Below, one piece after another: positions 1-11,258 of a DNA stretch of 64,000 nt (position 1 is the first letter of the stretch; every line of letters begins with the position of its first letter). The position numbers and the translations under genes are program-made. Source of the DNA: Bicyclus anynana (lineage: Eukaryota; Arthropoda; Insecta; Lepidoptera; Nymphalidae); the NCBI RefSeq assembly GCF_947172395.1, contig NC_069083.1, positions 5,364,501 through 5,428,500 on the forward strand. The letters are read 5' to 3'. Below the pieces are notes generated by a model, which did not search any database, was not told the origin of the DNA, and saw only the letters and a program-made list of their open reading frames with translations.

Positions 1-127
1 TCTTGCTCAAAAACACTGTCATATTACCACTCCACAGCGGGGCTAAACAAGCATTTCAGCCTCTAGGGGCTAAAGTAATTTTGTTTTTTTAATTATTGTC
101 TGTTACGAGTACTAGGCAAGCACTGGC
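1..127 (-). repeat. Dispersed repeat J, copy 1 (partial, cut by window edge)
   Basis: This stretch is the reverse complement of about 41835-41958, with only a few differences. Both copies carry the inverted pair of 'ggggctaaa' and 'tttagcccc' motifs. Similarity stops at about position 127, roughly ten bases beyond the splice donor of the sugar-transporter exon, so the repeat sits inside intron 2 close to that exon. The family was not identified. Termini rich in 'ggggctaaa' suggest a DNA-transposon relic, which is inference. Confidence 0.6.
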
Positions 128-138
128 TAAAAACGAAC

Positions 139-279
139 CTGAACAAAGAATCATAAAGGAAGCGATCCACGAGCTCTGGTCCTTGGATGTCTGTATAGGG
201 GAGTCTTCCGCCAGCAGTTGCGGCAGTACTGGAGACGTCCATCCCACTGTGGTGCCCGCTGCGGCGGTGATCAGCGTCG
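139..279 (-). CDS. Tret1-like sugar transporter, coding exon 2
   Basis: On the minus strand these 141 nt encode most of the first transmembrane helix and first loop of a major-facilitator sugar transporter of the facilitated trehalose transporter (Tret1-like) type. Readable motifs include TTVGWTSPVLPQL and SSWIASF, matching the conserved 'GWTSP' and 'SWI.S' stretches of the insect family. The exon is bounded by an AG acceptor (complement of 280-281) and a GT donor (complement of 137-138, GTTCGT). It begins with two bases and ends with one base of split codons, so it is phase 1 at both ends. Joined to the exon at 19902-19947 it gives a continuous start of the protein. The product would be an integral plasma-membrane transporter. 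The substrate (trehalose, glucose or other) cannot be told from this fragment. Later exons lie beyond the left edge. Confidence 0.7.
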
Positions 280-284
280 CTGGA

Positions 285-1460
285 ACGTACAAACATACGA
301 TTTACCTATACATCCTCGTTGCTCCTTTGGTTAGTTTTACAAGTGATTACAGGTACTACAACATTCATTATAAATGATAATGTAGAGGGGAGGTATGTTG
401 ATATAAATAAGAAGGTACTTGATGACTTAAGCTCAGTTAATTGTTAGGCAGCGTAGACTCCGTTACAAATTAATTCAAGATAGATTAATTCAAAAAATAA
501 AATTACTTCACCCTACGGATTATTTCAAAACGAATCAAATTAGTTTTTGATAATTAGGTGGTATTCTTCCAATTGCGTTTTATTCATTAATTACGGGACA
601 CCCTGTATTACGCTTCCATGGCCGATTGGTACTAAAGTAAGAGGTGTCTTCAAGAGCCCAACTCAGGATATTTTTATATTTTCTCATGTTTACATACAAC
701 CAAAGGTCAAGACTATATTCACATATACATTATAGGAATACATACTATATATGTGTAATGCTTGTTTACCTTAGCTTAAAGAAATGTATCCTATTTATCT
801 AGGCAATGATAAATATAGCAATAGTACCTGCATAACCTTTCGGGTTACCTTATTCAAGGTGCCCGCTATAAGTGCCACAATGGTATGTGATAAGTCCTAC
901 TCGAAATTAAAAAGCAACTACTTACTGCTTAAATATAGAGGCGTAGTATGTTTTGGAGAGGCCCTGTATCAAAATTGGTCGTAGGGGGGGGGTCAGTTTA
1001 GGGGTTGGCAGAGTAAAGAAACAAAAATTATTGCATAAAACAAATATAACAGTGACTTAACCTATGTAGGATGTTGCCATTTTTAGGCTTCACGCTTAAT
1101 CCAGGATAAAATAATTGTTCATATTTTTTTGATTATTTTGTAATTTAATAAAACTTATGTATGTATAGTTACAGTTATACCTGGTAGTTGATTTAAAGAA
1201 ATTGTAAAAAAAAATATATAGCATAAATGGCTGGATCTAATAAATACTACGTTAACTTAGAAGTTTGATTTTTTCACATCTCCATAGGAACTGAAACAAT
1301 AATTTGGTGTTTAACTTGATATACTACTTTCATTTATTTGAAAGTAGTGTTCTAAGAAAGAACAAACAAACGGATAGTCCTATTTCATAATAGCCTAATA
1401 TAATTATTTCATTTAACGAAGACTATAAAATACGATGACAGCACATTGTCTTATTTGAAA
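285..1460. other. AT-rich intronic DNA, nothing recognised
   Basis: Open frames here are short, lack family motifs and read like chance frames in AT-rich sequence. There is a G-tract at about 985-992. I see no repeat family shared with the rest of the window. Confidence 0.5.
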
Positions 1461-1615
1461 CTAGCCAACGGTCTGCGGTTTTACCCGCGTAGTTCCCGTT
1501 TCCGTGAGAATAGCCTGGCACTCTCACATAACGTGGCTTTCAGTGGTGAAAGAATTTTCAAAATCGGTTTAGTAGATAGATTGCGAGATTAGAAACTTTA
1601 CCTCTTTATCAACCG
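1461..1615 (+). repeat. LINE-like 3' repeat, type A ('ttacccgcgt' family)
   Basis: This is a degraded copy of the interspersed repeat best seen at 24847-25046 and 59122-59322. It has the header 'gcggttttacccgcgtagtt', then 'gaaagaatttt' and 'aaatcggtttagtag'. It is probably a truncated 3' end of a LINE. The clade is not determined. Confidence 0.6.
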
Positions 1616-2424
1616 ACGAAAATCAGACAGAAGGTTAACAATTTTCGTATTGTTTTATGTTTGAACACGTGTAACTTTTTTACTGAGTAGTTCGATTTTG
1701 ATATTTTTTTTAGAAAGAGTATATTTCGAATAAAAATTTGAAAAAAAACCCAACCCAACATCGGTACAGCGAAAGTCGATGCCAAGCCGTGGGGTTTTGA
1801 TTTTAGTCGTTACTGAAAAAAACAACTTGAACAAGAACAACAACAAGAAAAAAAGAATGTTGAAACAAAAATCTTTATGATAGGTATAATGCCTTAAACT
1901 AATAAATTATTGGCATTGCACCTCCTTCAAAGTGTTCAATAGGTAGAAAATATTATGTTGTTTTCCCTTTTTAGTTTCGTGGGTACGTTAACATTTTGAT
2001 TTCGTTCGTATGTATAATGTTAGTATATAAATAATAAATAGTAGATATAAACGATAATTTAATTTACATATCCCCTAACCGTTATTGCCTCTAATGTAGG
2101 CGATAATAAATGACTAACAGTATGTCTGAAACGAACATTTTTATGTGTATACAGCAGTTGAGTCATTTCGCTCTGATACCGTATGACCTAGTTGTTTTCA
2201 ATGGCAATCAAGTCAATGTTGGTGCTATCAATTAAATGTTTAATTAGTTTTAATGTATGTAGAGCAACATTTTCTAGGAAATGTGATAACGAAGATTTAT
2301 GATAACTTAAAACGGCTTAAAATCAAAAGGGAGGGACAAAGGGTAGCGTTGTTTTGTTTTTGTATTGTAAGTGTACATGTTCCTTGTATGCCCTGTAAAG
2401 TGCTGCTATAATAAACTCAATAGC
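1616..2424. other. AT-rich intronic DNA, nothing recognised
   Basis: No reading frame with family motifs and no repeat shared elsewhere in the window was seen. Confidence 0.45.
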
Positions 2425-2690
2425 TTCATATTAAGCCTTAATAGCTCAACGGTAAGAGCGGTTGGACTCTCACTCACCACCGAGGGCGTTTTTTGCGCTT
2501 GGTTTGCATGGTTGGAGGCCCTGTTACAAACCCCCGGCCGAAGGCCGGCGCATAATAAAGTGCGCGACCGAAGGCCGCGCTTTTTTTGCGCTTGGGTCAA
2601 CTGCCCAACCTTAACCACGGTCGGAGGCCCTATCACAAACCCCCGGCCGAAGGCCGGTGTACAATAAAGTGTGCGCTAAATCCATTTACA
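2425..2690 (+). repeat. SINE-like head followed by a GC-rich 109-bp tandem duplication with hairpins
   Basis: The start (about 2435-2485) reads like a tRNA-derived A-box region ('atagctcaacggtaagagcg'). Then comes a unit repeated with a 109-bp period. Each copy carries a perfect hairpin CCGGCC-GAA-GGCCGG (2534-2548 and 2643-2657). A third hairpin, 'gcgcgaccgaaggccgcgc' (2562-2580), is followed by seven Ts. The block stands out from its AT-rich surroundings. It is probably a SINE-derived or satellite-like repeat, not a gene. Confidence 0.55.
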
Positions 2691-2977
2691 TTATTATAGT
2701 GTAAAAAAACTAAATTTAGTAAAATTTAGAGTTAATTACCTACTAAAAACGCTGAAGTAATTTTAACACTTTGGTTTGAATTGTATTGTTTTTCTTTGTA
2801 AATTTATGTCCCGCAGACTGTGAAGTAATCATTATAATAGAACAATTTGTATACCATCGAATAAACTTTTTGTGGTTAACTAAAAAAGTTATGAGTTTCA
2901 AATTTAGGTTTTGTGTGGGTTATCTGCCTCAAACGGAAACATTTAACCACATTTCCGTTGTACCTATAAGTGATTTT

Positions 2978-3299
2978 GACGGCCTCCGTGGTGCAGTGGT
3001 ATGCGCGGTGGATTTAAAAACGGAGGTCCTGGGTTCGATCCCCGGCTGGGCAGATTGAGATTTTCTTAATTGGTCCTGGTCTGGCTGGTGGGAGGCTTCG
3101 GCCGTGGCTAGTTACCACCCTATCGGCAAAGACGTACCTCCAAGCGATTTAGCGTTCCGGTACGATGTCGTGTAGAAAAAGGAGTGTGGATTTGCATACT
3201 CCTCTTAACAATCTAGCCCGCTTCCATCTTAGACTGCATCATCACTTACCATCAGGTGAGATTGTAGTCAAGGGCTAACTTGTAAAGAATAAAAAAAAA
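2978..3299 (+). mobile_element. tRNA-derived SINE, family 1 (near full length)
   Basis: It begins 'gacggcctccgtggtgcagtgg', which contains a pol III A-box-like motif, and has a B box 'ggttcgatccc' about 40 bases on. A family-specific body follows ('gattgtagtcaagggctaac') and the copy ends in an oligo-A tail. Nine longer copies of the same SINE occur in the window. No clear target duplication was seen. Confidence 0.85.
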
Positions 3300-3389
3300 G
3301 ATTCCATACTACCTACTGTGATTACAAATTGCTGATGTCAAAATCCAAAAACAAAAGACTGTCGTGTGACAGATTAGCACTTTAAACCT

Positions 3390-3482
3390 CATATGCTAGC
3401 CCGCTTCCATCTTAGATTGCATCATCACTTACCATCAGGTGACATTGTAGTCAAGGGCTATCTTGTAAAAGAATTAAAAAAA
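3390..3482 (+). mobile_element. SINE family 1, 3' fragment
   Basis: It repeats the last 90 bases of the SINE at 2978-3299, from 'tagcccgcttccatctta' to the A tail. It is 5'-truncated and lies 90 bases downstream of the longer copy. Confidence 0.8.
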
Positions 3483-3906
3483 AGTACATTGCTCATGCTA
3501 AATTACAGCTTTAGCAGTCGTAATCGTCTCACGCTAAACCGCGGACGGACAAACAGACACGGCGAAATAAAGTTTTATGGTACACTACGGAACTCTAGAA
3601 ATCGTCATTTAAGTGCTTTGAGACATTTTGAAACCTGTTTATGATAGCACATTGTCATTTCATTTTCATTTCATAGTTTTTAGCAGTATTGCAGCGAATC
3701 TTGGATAAAAATAATAGTTTTGAACCCCAATGAAGGGTAAAGATTTCTCACAAAAGAAACACAACTGCTCAATCAATCAATATACTTCAGTGAATTAACC
3801 TATTATGTAGAATATTTCCAACTAATGGGCGCACGCATAACCGGGGAACTAATGGTTTTTTTTTACTTTTATCATTTCTAAAGTGAAAACTGAAGTTTTT
3901 TGTTTT

Positions 3907-4385
3907 TTTTTTATCCTAGAAGCACCAGATTAAGTGAGATTGTAGAGTACATACAATCAGAAATGGGGAGATCCGCAGAAGAACCAAAGTCACTGATATA
4001 ACTCAGCGAGTCGTGAAGCTGAAGTGGCAATGGGCAGGCCACATAGTTCGAAGAGCCGATGGACGTTGGGGTCACAAGGTGCTGGAATGGCGACCCCGCA
4101 CCGGAAAGCGCAGTGTTGGTCGACCGAACCACTAGGTGGACCGAAGACATCAAGCGAGTTGCAGGGAGCCGCTGGATACTCGCGGCTCGAGACCGTTTAT
4201 TGGAAGTCCGTGCAAGAGGCCTATGTCCAGCAGTGGACGTCCATCGGCTGTTAATGATGATGATGTAGAGTACGTAGATTTTACTGATTTTTGCTTTCAC
4301 ACTTAAGGGGCCCCTATAGTAGGCCCCGTATCATTGATACGGCTAATACGGTGGTAGCTACGTCCCTGGCAGTTAGAGACACCTT
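3907..4385 (+). repeat. Dispersed repeat K, split by an RTE fragment
   Basis: The flanks 3907-3953 and 4264-4385 form one unit when the central RTE fragment is removed. The reverse complement of that unit is at about 28355-28450 (shared 'gcaccagattaag'-like, 'cttaaggggcccc' and 'ggccccgtatcatt' motifs). Family unknown. Confidence 0.55.
3954..4263 (+). pseudogene. RTE-type LINE 3' end, C-terminal reverse-transcriptase remnant
   Basis: One frame reads KWQWAGHIVRRADGRWG and then VLEWRPRTGKRSVGRP, the hallmark C-terminal tail of lepidopteran RTE-like endonuclease/reverse transcriptases. A shift occurs at about 4130, after which another frame continues with RWTEDIKRVAGSRW. A further shift near 4200 leads to a fragment resembling the usual end (EAYVQQWTSIGC). 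The copy ends in a short (tga)n tail typical of the group. A 13-bp target duplication with one mismatch, 'tgtagagtacRta' (3941-3953 and 4264-4276), brackets it. It is 5'-truncated, frameshifted and dead. Confidence 0.8.
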
Positions 4386-5067
4386 GTACGGTATTTCATG
4401 ACTAAAAATAAAAATTTAATTTTTTTTAAAAGTTTAAAGTTATTGATTATAGTTAGATCTTTCGTAATCTTTTTTTTATGATTAACACATTGTCTTTTCT
4501 TATTTTCATAGTGCAATTTAGCAAGCACCTTGTAAGGTATTTTATGACTGCCCAGGTCGGTAGCACCCACCGGCCTTACCAGCTATGGTTCTAAACTTTA
4601 TTTTTTGAGGCCAATACTTTATTTTGTTTGGATTTGCAATATCTTTTGTTCAATTTTTTTTTTAATCCGATTGATTAATGTCGATTCGGATCTTGGCTTG
4701 CTAGATTTTGAGCTCTGCTACTTTGCTCTGTGTATGTAAGAGCATTAATTTTGCAGAAATTATTGGTGTCTGAAAGTTATATTGCAGAATTATTCATGAA
4801 TGTATGATATTTTTTAATTTTATTTTTATAGTTTTAAATTTATTGGGAGACCTTCAGAACTTTAAATCTAGTTTACGGCACAATTAAATTTTCTTTTTAA
4901 CAGAATCGAAATTTAACAGAATCGGTAGAGGAAAACTTTACACGCATACCAAATAGATCGTACTTATATTTTTAGTTTTTAAGTTGCTTTGTCGTCAGGC
5001 TTATTTTCGGGATCTATATTTCCTGAAAGTTAGATTGCAAAGTTATTCATGAATGTTTGATATTTTT
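4386..5067. other. AT-rich intronic DNA with a short direct repeat
   Basis: A motif of about 35 bases containing 'ttattcatgaatg' and 'gatattttttа'-type AT runs occurs near 4790 and again near 5040. Nothing else was recognised. Confidence 0.4.
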
Positions 5068-5383
5068 TACTTCCTTACATTAAATGTGACATTTTTTAAT
5101 AAATGAACTATAAAAATAAAAGCAGAAATAACAAAGATATTAGTAATTTTGTTTGAACGCCCATACCAATCTAACGATCATTAAGTGTCTACGACGTCAT
5201 TAGTTCGTACCATTTTGTATAGGGTTTTTCAGGTATCCGCGGCAGCGCCGCAAATTTGACCCTTTAAATTCCTGTAGCTCCGAAAGTAATGATCGCAGAT
5301 ACCCTGTTCCTTTTACGAAATTGCTTTACTATTAGCATACTCTTAATTTATATACAATTTAAAAAACTGTCATCATCCCTAAC
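5068..5383 (+). repeat. Dispersed repeat G, copy 1
   Basis: About 300 bases match 9328-9618 in the same orientation, including 'cttccttacattaaatgtga', 'cgacgtcattagttcgtacc' and 'gtagctccgaaagtaatgat'. Both copies end near 'actgtcatcatccct'. No transposon ends were identified. Confidence 0.7.
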
Positions 5384-5384
5384 G

Positions 5385-5560
5385 CTGCTACAGCACCGCT
5401 GCGACATAATAACGTTGCGGCGTCGCACCGCTCGTGTGTCTGCTGATACGGTGAAATCTTTGCGATGCGGCGCCGCATCGTGCGACATGCCACAAGTATT
5501 TGTATGTAAGACGACGCAGCGACACCGTTGCCGCAACGCATCGTGTGCTAACGCTTCTTT
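5385..5560. repeat. CpG-rich block with an 18-bp perfect palindrome
   Basis: The block is rich in 'gcg', 'cga' and 'cgt' runs. It contains the perfect palindrome 'cgatgcggcgccgcatcg' (5463-5480). Outer segments are loosely inverted relative to each other ('accgctgcg' versus 'cgcagcgacaccg'). It could be a GC-rich MITE. The boundaries are uncertain. Confidence 0.4.
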
Positions 5561-5569
5561 AGAGTGTAC

Positions 5570-5749
5570 AGAGGGCCTAGTGGCAGTTTGATACTGTTAC
5601 CGTCACGTAACGTAAACGCGAATTTCTAAGGAATTGAAACAGCGCCATCTAGTGGCACTACTGCACAACTGTTTCAATTATATATAAATTTGCGTAAACG
5701 TCAACGTGATAGTAACAGTATGAAAATATTGAAAACTCCCACTAGGCAC
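5570..5749 (-). mobile_element. MITE family F, copy 1
   Basis: The terminal motif 'gggcctagtggcagtttgat' is followed by an internal inverted pair 'gaattgaaacag' ... 'ctgtttcaatt'. The end 'ctcccactaggc' is the imperfect inverted terminus. Related copies are at 35094-35324, 42433-42571 and 63617-63740. The whole unit can fold into a hairpin. Confidence 0.7.
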
Positions 5750-6669
5750 GCAGATATATGACTTGAAAATGTACAAGAGGGAAAATTGTAAGGTAAACTA
5801 AATACGTCATGTTTTATCGTTTTATCAACTTTGTATTCGTGTTACATATAGTGTTATAAAGAGCATAATGTAGATATACGCAGACAATGCTTTTATGCGA
5901 CTTCCTCAATGCTGTATTGAAACTATTTACATATAGTTCACCTACTAAACATGCATTCTCTACACGTGTGCGGTGACGTCTGTGATACAAACAATTGGTT
6001 TGTACATAACGTGTTTATTTAACTACGGTACGTTACACCCAAACACGATCTTAAAGAAAATATAATTCAATGCAATTCCATACATCGAGGAAAAGATCAA
6101 GAATTTGAACCTCTCGTGAAATTAGATATTGTACTAACATCAATGAAGTCCCTAGCCAGCGCTAGTTTACTACACAAACTTTTGCATTTGTAATACTAAT
6201 TAATATTGTATTTCAAAAGTTCATAAAAGTTTCTTAGTAGGTACCTACCTACGATATTTTTATTTTTAATTAACTCTAATAGGTATCTACCTACAAAGGA
6301 AGTTGACAGACTTTTGTGGTCACAAAAAATGTTCGATGTTATTCAATCGTGTTTTCAAGTTAAAAATAGATTACATGAGACATTTTGTACTTTTTGTTAT
6401 TTAATATCAGGTCAACATACGCAGGATAGGTACGCAGTAGCACCGATGCCATTTTGAATAAGTTGATATGATATAGGTACGTACATATGACGATACAGCG
6501 AGAAGTTGACCACAAAAAAGCATGATGAATTTCAAATGCGTTTTTTATTTCTGTGGACAACTTTAGAGTAGTAACGTCGCTATGTAGAGATAGCTATAGG
6601 TTATTACCTATAGCTTATTATATATAGTTCACTGGAACTAATACCTTTTTAAGCCATACTAGCAAACGT
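5750..6669. other. AT-rich intronic DNA, one small hairpin
   Basis: A perfect 10-bp stem 'agctataggt' / 'acctatagct' with a 4-base loop lies at 6592-6615. Nothing else was recognised. Confidence 0.45.
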
Positions 6670-7140
6670 CCACGACTACGTGGAAATAGATGTGTGGAAA
6701 CTTTCAACCACTATTTCATTCCCTATTATTTATATTTTCACACATACATAAATGATAAATACATTTACATACATAAATGATAAATAGTCCACTAATCATT
6801 TTACAAAAATAAAACTCAAAACATGAACGATTTATATTAAAAAACACTTTAACCCCTCTTTGACTCTTTTTACCTCTTTGACTCTTTTTACGTAGAATTT
6901 TGGAAAAACTTGAATAAAATATTTGAAGAATTTTATTTTCACATAAAAATCGAATTCGAAAAATGAAGGACTTTCCATACAAACTATCAAGCTCTATTTC
7001 ACCCCCTTCTGATTTAATTTTCGCTACAAAAAGTATCCTTCCTACAACCTTCTTCATAATATGGTCTCAAAACGTGCCAAGTTTCATTTGAATTAACTCA
7101 GTAGATTCAGCGTGATGCCCGGTCAAACTTTGAAACTAAG
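6670..7140 (+). repeat. LINE-like 3' repeat, type C
   Basis: It contains the landmarks of the family best preserved at 40348-40830: 'ctttcaaccactatttca', 'gaaggactttccatacaaa', 'ccaagtttcatttgaatt' and 'agcgtgatgcccgg'. An AT-rich stretch lies in its middle. Degenerate copy. Confidence 0.65.
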
Positions 7141-7227
7141 ATGGCGCTTAACAATGGACTAGATATAAAGATAAAATGTTAACAAAGTAGAATCAAAATT
7201 GCGAGAAAAAGTTAGCGTACCATTAAC

Positions 7228-7597
7228 AATAACTAGCTGACGCCTCGCGGTTTAACCCGCGTGGTTCCCGTCCTCGTAGGAAAACGGGGATAATATATAG
7301 CCTACAGTCTTCGTCGATAAATAAGCTATGTAACAACGAAAAAATTTTTCGAATCGGATCAGTAGTTCCTGAGATTAGCGTGTTCAACCAAAGAAATGTG
7401 TGAAAGTGTGTAAGTATGTTTGTTCCTCTTTTACGCTGCGGCTACTAAAGCGATTTGGATGAAATTTGGAATGGACATAGATTTTACTCTGGATTAACAC
7501 ATAGGCTACGTTTCATCCCCGAAAATCTATGGTTCCCGCGGGATTTGTGAAAAACTGAATTCCACGCGGACAAAGTCGCGGGCGTCTGATAGTAGAT
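7228..7597. repeat. Head-to-head pair of LINE-like repeats A (+) and B (-)
   Basis: Positions 7228-7400 are type A in plus orientation ('cgcggtttaacccgcgtggt', 'aaatcggatcagtag'-like). Positions 7401-7597 are type B in minus orientation, ending 'gcggacaaagtcgcgggcgt'. Both are common truncated 3' ends and together form a convergent composite. Confidence 0.65.
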
Positions 7598-9327
7598 TAT
7601 CAATGTTCAATAACAATCGACAGTCTAATTGATGAAGAGGTATGACCATTTGACACGAGGCATACAATGTTTACCATCGTTTTATACTTAGTTCATTGAA
7701 GTATTCATTAAAACAATTATGATTATGTCGATGAATATTGATGGCTGATATCGACTAATCGGCTGTACATATTTTGCTCATAACGATTTATGATACTTCG
7801 TCTTGTTTAATGTATACCTGTAACAATAAATTTTTTTAAATATTATAAGCCGAAAATTGATTCGATTTTTATAATTACTAAGTAAAAGGCTTATGCTTTG
7901 AGTTTTACATCAATATCTTGGAGTGTAATCCAGCTCCCAACCGTGGAGGTAGTAAAAAAAAGGGAAAAGGTAATTAAATTGCAGGTAATAAATAATAATT
8001 ACAGAATCACAATTACATCTAGTTACATAATTCACCGAGTTCTTATGACGTATTGTAGAAGAAAAAGGAAATAATAAATAAACTACGAACTAACAGAAGA
8101 AAAATATTCACCCAACACATAATCACAGTTATAATTTAGTTACATAATTCGTCGAGTTCTTACAAAAGATAAAGTTCATATGGTAAAGTTAGATATTGTA
8201 GCATCCTATGTCAACGAAAAAAAAAGTTTTAAATAAATCACGAACTAAGAGAAGTAAAATATTATACGAAAGGTCTTTCCGAATTACATATTTGAACAAA
8301 GTTAAATTGAACTAAGTCTATACTACGTACGCTCTACCAACGGTATTTTATACTATAGATAATATGTTTTATGATATATATAGATATATGATATATACGT
8401 GCCTACATAATCAAAAAATTTCCGAATTTAGCGACTCCACTAAACACAATTTTGTGTTTTCTTGCATTATATATTTATGTTTAGAGTTTTTACAATATCT
8501 AAACACACAACTCGACATTGTAGATAATATTTAGGTATTATTTGTTTAAATAACTTTCGTTGTTTACTATGCAATTAAATGAAATTAAGACAATTAGCCA
8601 CTTTTAGTCGCCTCAGATTCGACGCGTTAGAGACACATCTATCATCTAATAGTATATGATCATGATCATCTAATAGTATATGATCTTTGCGCTCTACACA
8701 ATAAAATTATTGAAATCAGTCTGTGCAATCTACTACTACATTGTATGGTATACTATTTGTATTTACACACTTAAACTATACCAAATATTATACCAAAATC
8801 AAAGATTTTGATATCAAATAACATAATTAGAATTAAGAGGTTTAGGAGTAATTACAAATTAGCTCCAACTTTTCAGCGCTCTAAAGCATAATTAAAAAAA
8901 ATGCATAGATTCGAATTTAAATCACTTGTCGTCCGACCGATCGACGACCTTAATTATTCGACATTTCAGTTATCGGCAGTAGGTAAGTATATTTTTAATG
9001 AGGCCGTTTATAAAAATCGATTCGATTGACATTTTGTCGTTATAATCATTGTGTCAGTGTGAACTTGATGAGGGAACGTACCAAAAGGTTCTCATTCCTT
9101 TTTAAGATAGGATTGTGCTTGATTTGAGGTTTTAAGCTGATAATGGGGATGATGACTAGTTTTGATTGATTTTTATGATACATTCGGGTAACTAAGGTCA
9201 ATGTTAACTAATTAGAATAATAAAGCAAAGATTGTCTGGATATTTTCAAAATAAATAAGATTATAAAATTTCAAAATCTATTAAAAATCTTTAATCGTAA
9301 TTAAAAGAAAATTCATACAGTTTTAGC
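7598..9327. other. AT-rich intronic DNA with two small direct duplications
   Basis: A segment of about 115-140 bases is duplicated in tandem at 8000-8120 and 8120-8265 ('tagttacataattc', 'cgaactaa.agaag', 'aaaatatt'). A 21-base unit 'atcatctaatagtatatgat' plus c is repeated at about 8641-8688 with 'atg' between copies. No gene was recognised. Confidence 0.5.
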
Positions 9328-9620
9328 TTCCTTACATTAAATGTGACATTTTTAATGAATGAACTATAAACATAAACGCATAAATAACAAAAATATTAGT
9401 AATTTTGTTTAAACGCCCATACAAATGTAACGATCATTATGTACCTACGACGTCATTAGTTCGTACCATTTTGCATGGGGCGTTTTTCAGAAATCGGCAG
9501 CGCCGCAAATCTGACCCTTTAAATCTCTGTAGCTCCGAAAGTAATGATCGCAGATACCTTTACGCTCGCTTATACAAAATTACTTTACTATTGCTAATAG
9601 TACTGTCATCATCCCTGATG
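9328..9620 (+). repeat. Dispersed repeat G, copy 2
   Basis: It matches 5068-5383 along its length with small indels. See that entry. Confidence 0.7.
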
Positions 9621-10339
9621 TAGTCTAAGATGAGATACTCTTGTTTAGACGATATTATGCACTCTTGTTTAGCACGACAGTTTTTATAACGAAAGTTATA
9701 AAAGCGTTAAAATATAGTACGAAGTTAAATAAAGGTCTATTTCCAACGCCCAAAATTGAAAACGCAACACTGCTCGAAAAAAAGCGTCGTGTTTTAAAAA
9801 CGCTTTCGTGTGATATACTTGGGAATGCGTTTGTTGTATTTGAACGTTTTTTCAACGTCCGTTAAAAAACTCTCGTGCGAATAAGGGCCTAAGTACCGGA
9901 TTCAATACCGAGAAGTCATGTGTTTTATTTCCACTAGTATGTCGTACTCACTATTGACACAGTTTTGACGACTGTATTTGTAGAGAAAGGGGAATGTTGC
10001 TGATATAAAAAAATAGGATTTTTTTTTTAAATCGGTCGTCGGTTTACTGACGATAGTTGAACGTGACAACGTCCTAAGAAAATACTGATGAAATGGTTGC
10101 ATTTTTCAAAAGAAAATGTTCGCTTTTCTAAAATACTGTTTAATAATCTTTATCGACCAGAATATACTTTATTTCTTGTAAAAAAAAATTGGCAACCATA
10201 GAGCGAGGGAACGACGCATGACGTCATCTTTTTTCGAGTGTGCAGCAGGCTCCATCGAATTATAAGACGTCAAAAATTAATCATGAACTGACTTTCGAAG
10301 TGCATTCCAGACCCTAATGCGTAGGTATGCGAAAAGAAG
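9621..10339. other. AT-rich intronic DNA, nothing assigned
   Basis: The stretch 9640-9880 is enriched in 'aaacgc', 'gcgtt' and 'aacgttttttcaacg' motifs and may be a decayed MITE. No ends could be fixed. Confidence 0.35.
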
Positions 10340-10870
10340 ACGCAGCTAACTATAGTATGCGCGTTATCATCTGAGTCGTCCGGTCATAAAAGTCAAAAAA
10401 GATAGGAATGTGCAGCGCGCCTACCTGCGCACCCTAATTATCGATAAACGGCTACCTGCGCACGTGCTAATGATGAGTCAATAATGATTTGGACGATTCT
10501 GATTGGTCGGTTTCTAATGTAATTGCATTGCGTATTTTTTTTGCTATAAATGTGTTTACTGCAATTAAATAAATACATTCATGTGTTACTCTGATGTGTT
10601 CTGATGATGAAGACTCAGATGAAGATTAATTTTATTTAGTTAATAATTATATAATATGAAATATGTATTATATTAAATCAAATATTGTTAATTTTTTTAA
10701 TTTTGTGAACAAGATACGATAATAAACTTTACTTATCGATAATATGTCTTTCATTGTTACACCCTTCACTAGACGGCTCCATAAGACCCATAAGTGCAAG
10801 CGAGATAGATATAGAGAAATGATTTATGGCCCTAAGACTCAGTTGTTAACGCGCGTACTATAGCTAACAA
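10340..10870. mobile_element. Candidate MITE with imperfect terminal inverted repeats
   Basis: The left end holds 'actatagtatgcgcgtt' then 'ctgagtc' and 'ggtcataaa'. The right end, read in reverse complement, gives 'ctatagtacgcgcgtta', 'ctgagtc' and 'ggccataaa' in the same order. That pattern fits an inverted-repeat transposon of about 530 bp. No target duplication was fixed and superfamily is unknown. Confidence 0.4.
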
Positions 10871-11258
10871 CAAACACGTTTTGCACTTTACAAGTAGGTA
10901 GGTAGGCAGGCCGTTTCTTATAATAAGAAAAAACACACGCTACTTGGGATACATTTGTTCTTAGAACGTCTAGCTTTCTCAATTAAAGTCTTGAGCGACG
11001 GCACTAATCAAATGAATGTCACGGTGATGGATGAGGCCGTTTATACGAGGCCTTTACTTCTTATTAAACTTCTAAATTGTTCCAGTCAATTCTAAAAGGA
11101 AAATCTCTTTATTGTTTAACGTTTGTATAATAACTATATAATCTACTCTATCATTCAGAACTAGCTAAATAATAACGTATATGTATACATACATACATAT
11201 TTACGTATACTTAAGTGAAATTGATATTTCTCGGATAAATTAATAAATTTATATTAAA
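10871..11258. other. AT-rich intronic DNA, nothing recognised
   Basis: A run of 'aggtaggtaggcagg' occurs near 10900 and 'atacatacatacatat' near 11180. Nothing else was recognised. Confidence 0.4.

Noticed and set aside
2562..2587. GC hairpin followed by seven Ts, like a bacterial intrinsic terminator
   Set aside because: No bacterial gene is near, the hairpin belongs to a 109-bp duplication beside a SINE head, and the surroundings are clearly insect repeat DNA.
2981..3055. tRNA-like sequence with A and B boxes (also at 13300, 17616, 35536, 37874 and others)
   Set aside because: They cannot form a complete cloverleaf with a proper acceptor stem and they head SINE bodies with A or (gat)n tails, so they are SINE promoters, not tRNA genes.
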